This document shows positions 37,286-47,330 of a DNA stretch of 64,000 bases, one piece after another. Positions within the stretch are counted from its first letter, which is position 1, and the number at the start of each line of letters is the position of its first letter. The notes under the pieces were generated by a model. That model was not told the DNA's origin. It made no database searches and saw nothing but the letters and a program-made list of their open reading frames with translations. This DNA comes from Takakia lepidozioides (lineage: Eukaryota; Streptophyta; Takakiopsida; Takakiales; Takakiaceae), in assembly GCA_030704615.1 (NCBI GenBank), contig CM060733.1:46812001-46876000 (forward strand). Reading direction: 5' to 3'. The position numbers were made by a program, and so were the translations under genes.

Positions 37286-40200
37286 ATGCCGCCTGAAGGG
37301 CGTGGCTCTCCTGAGAGAGACCTCACATCCAGACCGCGGCGGAAGTTGAAAGCTCTGTACTACGGACGACGGCCAATCTCTCGCATGGCCAAACTGAAGC
37401 TCCAGCAGGAGATTCCAGTGTCTTGCTCACAACCTGCGCCAACTGAAGCCGAGTACTCTCAGGCAAGACACTTCTGCTTTCGGTTTGTTCGATTTCTTTT
37501 TTGCTTTCGCTTTGTTACCTCGCTTTGTTTTTGCATCTTCATCCTGGCTTCGCTGGATGAGTGAACTTTAGATAGTTGAGTGAACCTTAGATTGTTTGCA
37601 ATGCGTGTGCAAATCCGGCAGCTCTGGAGAAGGCTGCTTGTGCATGTCATTCTCAGGCAATGGTTGCATTTGTTTTCATTGTTGTTGCATGGCTCTCCAT
37701 ACTTCCTAAACTTGTTATGTTTTCATTTTTGCTACACGATTGTTGCTATGGTGGTTGCGCTGCTCGTTGCGATGCTGGTTTTTGCACCGATGTTGGTTTT
37801 CACGATTTTTGTCAGACAGAGTGACGACGAGCTCAGCACGCTGGTAGTATCATCGACAGCTCCAACTCATCGCATGTTTGAATCGCCCAACTTGGGGCGA
37901 GAGGGCAAACTTAAACCTTTTGTTGGTGGACGGGAGGACTTGCAACGAGAGTACGACAGAAAAGGCATTGGGGAGGTTGGTGCAGGCGGCATGGCAGGTG
38001 AAGGGCGTGAGCACACGAGATCCGGCAATGGAGGTTGTTCATGCACATGCAGTAGGGCCCGCCCACGCAAAGAAAAAGAAGAAAGCTAAGCACATGCAAT
38101 CCCCGGCGAGAGAGCCGTCACGGGCTGCGGAGGGGGGAGTGAGCAGTGCGCGCGAGGGTGTCAGTTCGCCTCAATCAAAGGTGGTCGTCCTGGAGGGCTC
38201 CCCTGCTGCTAGCCCTAGTAAGAAACAGAAAGCCCGTGAGAGGGCAAAAGAGAGGGCAAAAGAACAGACGAGACAGAATGCTAGCCAGGAGGAAAGAGAA
38301 AAGGCAGCTGAAGAGGCCAGGGGTGCCCAAATGACAGATGCCAATGTAAGCGAGGGACGCACAGAGACGGTGGATCCCTCCAAGACACCACAGAGAGGCA
38401 GTAACACACCGGTTAGACCATCGCGGGCAAGAGCAGCCCCTGCAATTACCCATACGGTGGAGAGTGGAGGAGAGGAAAGAACACCAGAAAGAGCACGGAT
38501 TGTGCAAGTTCGAGGTGAAGCCAGGGAGAGGGCAGTAGAGACAGGGAGAGTGCTGGAGGTGGTTTCGTAGGTGGCTGACCCTGTTGAGGAGGACGACAGG
38601 GAGCTTTCTGACCAGGATGACATCCTCCCGGACATCCCCAGGCCCCAAACCCGGAGCATACAGGCTGGATTTGGTGGTCCTGCTGGGCTGCCGGAAAACC
38701 CCTCTGCAGCAGACGTCATGTCTGAGGCGGATATGAAGTTGGCCGCTGCCAAGATGTTGGAGGCAACCCACAGCAACATTGGCAGGGTGCTGGGGGGCAT
38801 GGTGTACCCGGCCAAGCTTCGAATTCCCCTTTGCCGCTTGGTGTCATTGCAGGTGGTGAGACCTGCCCTCCCAGGCGATATCGACAAGCTGAAATTCTCT
38901 TTCCGAGATGGATATCGAATGGGGTCTGCCGCGTTTTACGTTTCCATTGAGAACGACCACGGAGCTTCCCGTGCCCACACTTCCGATGAGGTGGACAAAT
39001 GGGGTCCCCATTGGCAAACGCGAAATGAGGAGTTCGAGAGATCGATTGCTAGTGATCCTCTTTTCCAGCACTTGTCCGGTAAGATGTTCTACGTGTGGGA
39101 CGGCAATCATCGCCTCCTGGCATGGATGGAGCACATTGCCCAAGCCCACCCCAACAACCTCGATTGGCATTTCGCCGTGGATTGTGTTGTGCTGAAGGTT
39201 GCGGGGCCCAAAGATCGCAATCTTCTCAAAGCTGCAATGGCCGACATCAACTCGTAAGCTACAACCCCTCTCGCTTTTGGACTTTGAATTTGGAAGTCAT
39301 TTCATTGCGAATCCTCATATATGATGGAAATTCCCATTTGAGTATTGTTTGATGGAAATGTGGCACTGCAGGGTGACTGAGAATGCCTTCATTGCCACCA
39401 ACTTGTCCCATATGCTCTTCCGAGTGAAGGATGTCGGGAAGCAGGGGTGCAAGAGTTTGCCAATTCCCTCAGTGCCGACCTCCTGCGCAAGTCGGAGGCA
39501 AAGGCAGACAGAACCTGGTATAGGCTGAGCGTCGACGCCATGGTGGACTACATATTTCGGGTAAAGCTCCTGACAGTTTTGTTGAGCTAATCTGTCTCTC
39601 CTCCCCCAATAGAAGAAAAGGTCTTCACCGTGATTTCTAATCTCCTCCCCCAATAGAATAAATTGTGTTGAGCAGGATCTCTAATCTTATGTGCGCATTC
39701 TTGACAGACGAAAATACAGCAGGATTTGGCACATGCGCGGAGGTTCTACATGGAGTCAGAGGAGAAGAATCCAACCCTCCCGGAACTCGAATCGTATGTC
39801 AAAGCTGCGGAGGTGAGGGCCCGCATAAAGTACAAGTCGCGGATGGTAAAGTACGTGGCCATAGCTGATCCCGCCCTTGGTGCCGACTTTCTGGTGGAGG
39901 TGGGGAAGCACTACTCTCGCGCTCTGAAGCCCACGATGACATTGGAGAAGCTCCATCGTCTAGCCACATCCTGTGTGGATGCAACAGAAAAGGTGATACA
40001 TTCTTAACCAAATTGTGGTGGCAACAACTCCTTTTTGTGGTGTTTGGCGCTTACGAATATGCTGGGTGGTTGGACAGACCCGGTGGCTCCAAATCTGGAA
40101 CGGTTCCCAAAGTACCAGGGACATGTGGAGCTTCCCCAAACCGGACAAACTCTCTGACCCCACATTCGACATGTGGATGAACCGCATGACATGGTGGTTT

Positions 40201-43200
40201 CAGGTACTTCCCCACGCTTCGTTTGGGGCTTCTACTCTAGTAGGGGGTGGATTCATTGTATTTTTTCAGGAAAGCGATCTGATGGAGAATTCCACAGGTG
40301 ACGACGAATGCGCAAGAGCAGCTGGACACACAAGCACATCAGTTCAAGATGGAGATATCTCTTGCAGCAGAGAGCCTACGTGACTATGTGACGAGGTACT
40401 TTCTGCTCTACAAAACCAACCTATTCTTTCGGGAGATAGCAGATGCTCGCCGGAGCCACGAGTTCACCGACCAGCCGAACGCGGACAAAGCAGCAATGCG
40501 CCTTCTGTACAGGTACATACGCGCTGCCTTTCTTTCAAGTCCTTGCATTTCAGGATGTTAGAGGCCTCATGTGGTGTTAGGGAAAATGGCGCCGAATTTC
40601 CAGTCAGGGCTCCGAAAATGGATAAGTCCCTAGACTGGCTGGCCTTGAACTGGAAATTCGGCGCCATTTTCCAGTTGTAGGCCCTATTGCCGTTCAGGGA
40701 CTTGGCCATTTTCGGGCTAAGTCCCTAGACTGGCTGGCCCGGAACTGGGAATTCGGCGCCATTTTCCAGTTCTAGGCCCTATTGCCGTTCAGGGACTTAG
40801 CCATTTTCGGGCTAAGTCCCTAGGGTGGCTGGCCCGGAATTGGGAATTCGGCGCCATTTTGCAGTTCTAGGCCCTATTGCCGTTCAGGGACTTAGCCCGC
40901 TAAGTCCCTAGATTGGCTGGCCCTGAACTGGAAATTCGGCGCCATTTTGCAGTTCCAGGCCCTATTGCCGTTCAGGGACTTAGCCATTTTCGGGCTAAGT
41001 CCCTAGGGTGGCTGGCCCGGAACTGGGAATTCGGCGCCATTTTCCAGTTCCAGGCCCTATTGCCGTTCAGGGACTTAGCCATTTTCGGGCTAAGTCCCTA
41101 GACTGGCTGGCCCTGAACTGGAAATTCGGCGCCATTTTCCAGTTCCAGGCCCTATTGCCGTTCAGGGACTTAGCCATTTTCGGGCTAAGTCCCTAGGGTG
41201 GCTGGACCTGAACTGGAAATTCGGCGCCATTTTTCCAGTTCTAGGCCCTATTGCGGTTCTGGGACAGCCATCTTCGGGCCAAACCGGGAAAAATGGCGCC
41301 GAATTTCCATTCCAGGGCTCCCAAGATGGCTAAGTCCCTAGGGTGGCAGTCACCGAAAACCGAAATTCGGCGCCATTTTTCCATTTCTAGGCCCACTCAC
41401 ATCCGCCCCAACCTGGGAAAATGGTGCCGAATATGCATTTCAGGGACCTCATTGTGTTTTTCATGAATGCAGGTACTGCAAGTTCTCCCTTTTGGAGAAA
41501 GGTCATCTGTCTTTCGAGCCACCATTCTTCCTGGCATGGAGGAACCCTGGGGCTGACTCCATGTACACCGACGATATTGTGAAGGAGTGGCATCTGGAAC
41601 ATTTGCGTGATTGCCCTTGGTATGTGGACCTTCCGCCCGGCTCGCTCGACCCATCCGAGTTTCAATTGAAGCTGGATGCTGAATTCCGACGAAACCGGGC
41701 TCCGCTGCCTCCGTTGGGTGCAAAAGAGGCAAAAGCGCTTGCGAACTCTAGGAAAGCTGCAGAGCTTGCTCAGGCAGGAATTCAGGAGAAATTGCATGAG
41801 AAGAGTAAAGGCCAAAGGAAAAGGACAAGGAAACAGGTGAGTGCAGTAACACCCAAAAGAAGAAAACCATCGGGGCATCGGAGGAGGCGCAGGAGGGGAC
41901 CCAAGAGAGTGACTCGGACGATGACTTTGTTCAAGGTCCTGCGACTGCTGTTGCTCCTACCCAGTCACCGGTCGTCTGGGTTCCCAAGTCAGTTCGGAGT
42001 GGGACTGGCTCTGCCAAGAAGTTGGCATTTGAGGGCGAGCCTACACGGCGGTATTCGGCGGTGACGTTTACGCACAGGCCAAAGCTAGAACCTCCAACCA
42101 TCATCCAATGCGTCAATGAGAGCTTCCTTGACGCTCTCGCTGCCAAGGCGAAGAAGGTGGCACACAACAAGTCTCTGGCGGAGCAGAAGGGGAAAGCCAA
42201 GAAGAGGGCTAGCGGTACAGAGCCTAAAAACACCCCTGGTTTTGAAGCCATGATGGAATTCTTCACGGCTGTGAGCACGAATTGCAAGAGCACTCGGGGG
42301 GGGTTGAGGTGGAGAGAGCTTGCGACATGATTCTCCTCGACATTCTAGATGGGGAGCTGCTGGAGGGCCTGGATGGTGTGCCCACCTGGAACAGGTTTAC
42401 TGAGGACTATTGGAAAGCCGGGTTTGGGATGGCGGGGATGCTTCTGGATGACGGTGGATGTGTGGTTGTCCTTGCCACGAGAGGGAAGACCACAGAGAAT
42501 GCGGTGGCAAGGTGGACACCGAAAAGTGTCACCCCGGTCCTCCTCAGAAAATGGTTCTGCATCAGTACGCAGGGGTTGCGAACAGAGGGCCAAAGTGTAA
42601 GTTATCAATCTTTTGCATTCACCTCATATTGTGGTGTGTGTTAAGTAGACCCTGGAGTTGATCCCTTCTTTGTTGGATGTGCAGACATTGGTGTTTGAGG
42701 CATATTGCTTTGTGAAGAGAGGGTCTACGTTCAAATTTCGCAACGACGGTCGTCTTGTTGATGCCGCTGTGGACCCTGTAACCTACGATGTCCTCTACAA
42801 CTATGTGCCCCACTCCAGTATGCCGAAGGACACAAAGACAGGCAAATCGTGGCGGTACAGCCGGACCCGGAGCCCTGCTTTCATCCAAACCCTCATGGAG
42901 ACGTGCTCGGATGTCCAAGGGCGGATTCTGGACCTCACATGCGGCACGGGTAAGCCTTCACGTGCTCAGTTTGTCCCCTGGCCCGATTGCAATTGCATGC
43001 CGCAAGCTATTAACCGCCCGCTTTATTCCTCAGGTGCTTCAATGTGGGCAGGGACGTTGTCCGACAGGCATGTGTTCGCCTTCGAGCCAGATACTGCCCT
43101 CCACAACTCGGAACTTGCAGCGGCTGAACGTCTGCCGAAAGAGGAAGAGGCATCCTCGGAGGATGAGGAAAAATCCAAGAAGGAGCAGGGGGAGGAAGTT

Positions 43201-43820
43201 GGGATCGAGGCCGAGGAGCCCCCGGTTTACGAGTGAGTGGTGGCATTGTAAGTTGCCTCCAGATTTCGTGAGGCACCTCCCTCCCCTCTCTTATTTCATT
43301 GAAAACCCTTTCTGGTTGTGCTGGTATTGACATTCTTGAAGTGGATTTGTTCTTACTGTAGGATGCCAAGTACTGCCGGAGGGACGTCTACACCGGAGTT
43401 CATGGGCAGGAGGAACGTGCCTTTTTTTGCCAGGGGGGATTTCATGCCTAGTCCAGAAAGGGAGTACATCCTTCCTACTTATGCTGCCCGGCTTGCTTCG
43501 GTGTCCATTAGGAGGTGTTCCGAACGTAGTCGTGTACAGCAGATTTTAGACAAGGCAAGCCTCAAGAAAATGAAGATGAGGGAGGAGGCAGCAGCTATTA
43601 GAGCCCGTCGGGCCGTAGATTTGTGTTGGATTCTGCTGAGGAAAGTGGGGGAGAAGACGCAGAAGATTCCCAGGAGGTGAGGTGGACAGTCCCCCAAGGA
43701 GAGGACGGGATTTTTGAGAGGCATAGTGGAACTGATGCATCACAGAGCTCGGAGGACGAGGGGGATGAGGGGGATGAGGAAGAAGGTGGGGCAAGTTCCT
43801 CGGAGGGTGTAGGAGAGTAG
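37286..43820 (+). pseudogene. ParB-like / DNA methyltransferase-like fusion gene, ten exons
   Basis: Exons read 37,286-37,462, 37,820-39,253, 39,372-39,560, 39,708-39,992, 40,078-40,203, 40,298-40,512, 41,473-42,596, 42,685-42,949, 43,034-43,232 and 43,362-43,820, all with GT-AG ends except a GC donor after exon 1. Exon 2 has a charged, Lys-rich N region, then a ParB/sulfiredoxin-like domain (IPLCRLVSLQVVRP, SFRDGYRMG, FYVWDGNHRLLAWMEHI). Exons 4-7 are helical and basic. The end of exon 7 has ACDMILLDILDGELLEG and LLDDGGCVVVLA; exons 8-9 have RILDLTCGTG (SAM-binding motif I), HVFAFEPD and ELAAAERL. This order (catalytic block before motif I) is that of beta-class N4-C/N6-A methyltransferases. 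Damage: TAG at 38,568 and frame changes near 37,960, 39,435, 41,855, 42,275 and 43,610. The expected DPPY motif is not visible. Function as a DNA modifier is inference. Confidence 0.7.
40585..41435. repeat. 95-bp GGCGCC array in intron 6 of the ParB-methyltransferase gene
   Basis: Units recur with TAAGTCCCTAG near 40,623, 40,719, 40,813, 40,902, 40,996, 41,092 and 41,186, so spacing is 89-96 bp. Each has AATTCGGCGCCATTTTCCAG and, in most, GGGACTTAGCC-ATTTTCG-GGCTAAGTCCC, a perfect 11-bp stem with a 7-base loop. The intron is about 960 bp, mostly array. Confidence 0.92.
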
Positions 43821-43882
43821 TGCCCATTCCGGCTATGACAGTTAGAACACACTTGTATAGACGTGGCTTGCCACAAATTTGC

Positions 43883-43888
43883 AATAAA
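43883..43888 (+). terminator. Polyadenylation signal of the ParB-methyltransferase gene
   Basis: AATAAA lies 63 bases after the stop codon and before the right terminal repeat, so transcription would end inside the element. Confidence 0.5.
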
Positions 43889-44002
43889 ATGTTGCATTTC
43901 AAGTCCACTGGTGCCACATTCCAACTTCACATGACCCTATTTCCGTGCCTCCTAACCCTATTTCCATGGACTCACAATGGTCTGCTCATGCTTTTTTTTT
44001 TT

Positions 44003-44040
44003 CCGCTCATGCTCATGCCGCTCATGAAATAGCAGCCCCC
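44003..44040. repeat. Right terminal inverted repeat of the MULE
   Basis: In reverse complement this starts GGGGGCTGCTATTTCATGAG and continues with CATGAGC units, matching the left end. Confidence 0.85.
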
Positions 44041-44050
44041 GGTTGAGTGA
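44041..44050. repeat. 10-bp target site duplication, right
   Basis: GGTTGAGTGA, identical to 31,334-31,343, and followed by the rest of the interrupted 0.57-kb unit (TAGTTTGGAGTGACTTTTGA). Confidence 0.9.
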
Positions 44051-44410
44051 ACCTTTGTAGTTTGGAGTGACTTTTGACATGATACTGCCAATGTGACAAC
44101 AGGAAAGAATCTAGAAACAGATAACGGAGACCACAAGAAGCTGTGGAGTGAATACTTTTCTGACCCCAGTCAACAGTGGACAATCAAGGCAAAAATGTGG
44201 ATGCCTATTGGATTACAGAGAGTAGAAGATGCAATTGAGCATAGGAATTGGTGTGATAAGTTGAGTTGGGTGTTTCCCAGAACAATTCGAGGCTTTCATT
44301 ATCATCTGCTAGCAGCAAGGCAAGGATGAATGCATGATTTGTGCAGATCAGGCATGGATAGCTGAAGGAGTAGAGATAGAGTGTGGGTCCAGAATCATCC
44401 AAGAGGGCCA
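44051..44410 (+). pseudogene. Captured PDF-motif segment, right part
   Basis: This continues the unit cut by the MULE. The frame near 44,120-44,190 gives KKLWSEYFSDPSQQW, like the first half of the OSB PDF motif, but the following WWDNR-type text is altered. It ends with TGTGGGTCCAGAATCATCCA, the same edge as in the 22.6-24.65 kb units. Confidence 0.65.
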
Positions 44411-44734
44411 ACAAGAGGGCAGCTCTTTGTGTGCTTGATTCTCACTCCCATTTGGTGTTTGTCGTGGTCTCCTTGGCAAGATTTCCCACCACATCCCCTT
44501 TCTTCCAAGCAGCCAGTTGTCAACCTTGCTCTCCCATCCTTCACCCTCTTCGTCAGTGAAATACTCCCTTTCTCCTTTTTCATGTTCCAGCCATTTAGGT
44601 GGTTTCTCCCTCAATACTGCCTTCATTTGCTGCATTGCCATGCATTTACTCTCTGTGGTTTTAATTTGCTCATGCCCAACAGTTGGAAGAATTCCATGTG
44701 TTGGGCTGATTCCACTTTGAGCTGCAATTTCCAT
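44411..44734 (-). pseudogene. Unidentified captured coding fragment
   Basis: The minus strand has a coding-like run with KPPKWLEHEKGEREYF, TDEEGEGWESKVDNWLLGRK and GMWWEILPRRP. The Trp/Glu-rich composition suggests a real protein source, but I do not recognise the family. It ends at the border with the PDF segment, so it was probably joined inside the CACTA element. Confidence 0.4.
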
Positions 44735-46381
44735 TCTTTTCAGTGCTTCTCACAGGCTGGCTTTTGCTGGAACAGGTCTGTCCTCTTCACTTAAGTTTTC
44801 CTCTCCTCATCATATCTTTTCCAAATCTGGTCACAGGCGTCCTCATTTTCTTCTGTCTCTGGCGCATCATGCTCATTCTCCTTGACTGTCCCTTGTGGTT
44901 CAGCTCTTGTTTGTGTGTCTCCATCAAAAGGACATCCTTCGTGTGGTGGAATGCTGCTCACAAGAAGTGCTTGTTGTGGGCTTCTTTGCAGGATTTTTCA
45001 GCTCTGTTCTTCCCTCTTCACCTTTCCTCCTTTCAGGTGCTCCTCCTCTCAATTCTAGTGTATTTGTTTGCTGCATTGCAGTGTGGTTCCTCCATGTGCA
45101 CATGATCCATTTCTCCACAGTGTGGAGAGACGGTCTATGGCTCCCACTCTAGGGATCAAGGGAAAGATGTGGAGAGTTGTCCATAATTTGCATGCTCACA
45201 CCAAAATGTTGTGTCAACGGTTAATGGATAGAAGTCTAACTTCTATGACATAGACCAAGGTGTGGCTCAAGGATGTACCCCCTCCCCCTTTCATGTTGAA
45301 TTATTCAAGTAAGCTAATTGGGTGGATGCAACTCACATGTATGCTGAGTGCAGGAGCCTCGTGGATGTAGCAGGAAGCAACATCAACAATTGCACACTTG
45401 ATAAAATCGGGTACCCTAATCTTCAATACATTTCAGCCTGTTTTGTCCTCTTTTCAGAGTAGTCCCTAATTGTCCAGCGAAGGGGAGGATGTATATGGAT
45501 TATGGGTGTTGTGGTAGGGTAGCTAAAGAGGCACACAAAGTAGGGCTGGTTCTGTTTTCAGTGCACATGGTGCTACTTATAAAAGTATTCAATCAGAAAT
45601 ACAGGGTGATGAACTTGTGCCCGTGGACTGTGTTTTGAGGAGCTAGATTCTGGGACAGCAGCGCTATTTTGTAAATATGACTGGCAGTTGTTTAAGATAA
45701 TTTCTTTTTACATCTGCTGTTGGCTTCAGTGTCTCTGTTATGTCCTTTGCACTTTGTCACTTTGTTCTTTCTTGTGAATGATGGTGTGTTATGATTTTCC
45801 AAATAATATTAAAAACCAAATTCTCAAACAACTAATTTGATGCCACACGTCCAACCCAACAAACCACTTTACAGTAGGCACCATGACTACACTAACATCG
45901 CATCATACATTGACATGTGTCATATCCTTGGAAAAACACATGGCAACGAGCTCCTACAGGCATAGTCATGGGAATGACTTTAAATACATTTAAAATTTAA
46001 AATAAACTAATCATACGATGCCACGGGTCCAGATATCAACATGTTGGTAGTCAAGATAATGACTGCAATGCCTCCTCATAATATGCCACGTGTTAAATTT
46101 TGGAGATGCCATATGACGCACATCCACGAAAACCTCCTGGACTTATTAAAAAGAGACACGTGTACAGTTTGCAGCAGCACACTAAGTCATGTATGGTAGA
46201 AGTACATATGACTGCCAAATGACAGTGAGATGTATCACTTGGTTCATCTTACTGCAGTCATACGTGACCGACCATCATGTACTCATTGTATTCATTTGGT
46301 TTGCACGACTTAAAGTCATTGCAGTCATATGTACCGTTTATGACTACGGGATAGTCATATATACCGCGATCTGTTGTAGTG
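44735..46381. other. Right internal and subterminal region of the CACTA element
   Basis: No gene. The first part is pyrimidine-rich with weak coding-like text on the minus strand. From about 45,780 the DNA is AT-rich and carries ATGCCAC(A/G)-GT and ACGTG motifs, then many GTCAT, GACTAC and CAGTCAT words near the end, which fit CACTA subterminal transposase-binding repeats. Confidence 0.5.
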
Positions 46382-46384
46382 CTA

Positions 46385-47330
46385 TTTTTGCAATCTCCCA
46401 TGTCGAGGCTTCATATATTGATATATCCACTTTGCTATTTTTCACAAATTTTCAACGACCAAAAGCACTTGAAATTCCAAATCTCCCACATGAAGGACCA
46501 ATCATTGCTCTAGGAAAGCCCACTTTGCTATTTCTCATGAATTTCCAAAGACCAAAAGTACTTGAAATTCGACATCTCCCACACCGTACGCCCAAAAAAT
46601 GTGAGACCAAGCCGGTGCACCCCTTCGCATCGAGGGCTTTCCAACGGTACCAAGCGCCATTGCTGGGGCCCCATGGTTTGGGTCATCCCAATGTGACAAA
46701 ACAAACAAAACAAACAAACAAACAAACGTCTTGCTTCATATATTGACTAGGGTAGCCTGTGCCTTTGGCACAAGTGTCCAGTGTCATCATCTAAGTCCAA
46801 GTGCAATCCCCTATGTATCCAAGTGCGTCTCCTATGTCGAGGCCCAAATGCAACCTCTAGGGTAGCCCGTGCCCAAGTATCCAGTGTCATCTAAGTCCAA
46901 GTGCCAATCCCCTATGTATCCAAGTGCGTCTCCTATGTCGAGGCCCATGCGTGAAGAATAATATATCCAAGTATGACCTCTAGGCCGGTAGCCTATGCCG
47001 TTGGCCCAAGTGTCCAGTGTCATCTAAGTCCCAATGTAATCTCCTATGTATCCAAGTGCGTCTCATATGTCAAGGCCCATGTGTGAAGAATTGAAATCCA
47101 AGCCCAAGTGCAATCTTGTATGTATCTAAGTGCTTCTCCCATCTAGAGGCCCAAGTGCGACCTCCGGTGTCCAATGTCATCTAAGTCCAAGTGCAATCCC
47201 CTATGCATCCACAGACCCTACAGTTGGGGAGATCTCCACGTCATTGGTCCAACAAAGTCCACTTTGCTATTTTTGCAATCTCCCCTGTCGAGGTTTAATA
47301 TATTGATATATCCACTTTGCTATTTTTCGG
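46385..47330 (+). repeat. Dispersed repeat family block 2
   Basis: Both modules described for block 1 are present, with a CAAAACAAACAAACAAACAA-type tail at about 46,698-46,727 and then TCATATATTGACTAGGGTAG. It continues directly the repeat interrupted by the CACTA insertion. Confidence 0.75.

Larger units (their letters stand above)
31344..44040. mobile_element. 12.7-kb Mutator-like element with transposase and ParB-methyltransferase genes
   Basis: The left end reads GGTTTGCTATTTCATGAGC and the right end in reverse complement GGGGGCTGCTATTTCATGAGC without its first letter or two aligned, giving imperfect inverted termini with a shared GCTATTTCATGAGC core. A perfect 10-bp direct repeat GGTTGAGTGA flanks it (31,334-31,343 and 44,041-44,050), the size expected for the Mutator superfamily. 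Homologous sequences at about 22,614 and 23,173 have one copy of this 10-mer, i.e. the empty site. Inside are a minus-strand DDE/SWIM transposase (35.75-32.16 kb), a divergent plus-strand gene (37.29-43.82 kb) and three GGCGCC-rich arrays. It is inserted in captured DNA inside a CACTA element. Confidence 0.9.
29855..46381. mobile_element. CACTA-type element with captured gene fragments, host of the MULE
   Basis: The left end reads CACTACAACAGAACGCGG and the right end in reverse complement CACTACAACAGATCGCGG, followed on both sides by GTATAT and TGACT. A 3-bp duplication CTA flanks it (29,852-29,854 and 46,382-46,384). The empty site CACTTTGCTATTTTTGCAAT is preserved at about 47,262. Subterminal DNA on both sides is rich in GTAGTCA and GACTAC motifs. 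No TNP2 gene is inside. The original element was about 3.8 kb; the rest is the 12.7-kb Mutator-like insertion. Internal pieces match PPR and PDF-motif genes, so it resembles a Pack-CACTA. Confidence 0.88.

Noticed and set aside
40585-41435. CRISPR-like array
   Set aside because: The 95-bp units are repeats throughout with no unique spacers, and this is a eukaryotic intron.
36020-41435. E2F-type binding sites in the GGCGCC arrays
   Set aside because: The core TTCGGCGCC has an extra G compared with the usual TTTSGCGC-like consensus, so I do not claim E2F binding.
37286-43820. Bacterial or phage contamination as the source of the ParB-methyltransferase sequence
   Set aside because: Nine introns with good splice sites, location between plant transposon ends and shared arrays with the neighbouring transposase show it is part of the plant sequence.
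45068-45300. Short frames in the right half of the CACTA element as a gene
   Set aside because: They are brief and frame-inconsistent; at best they are further captured debris.
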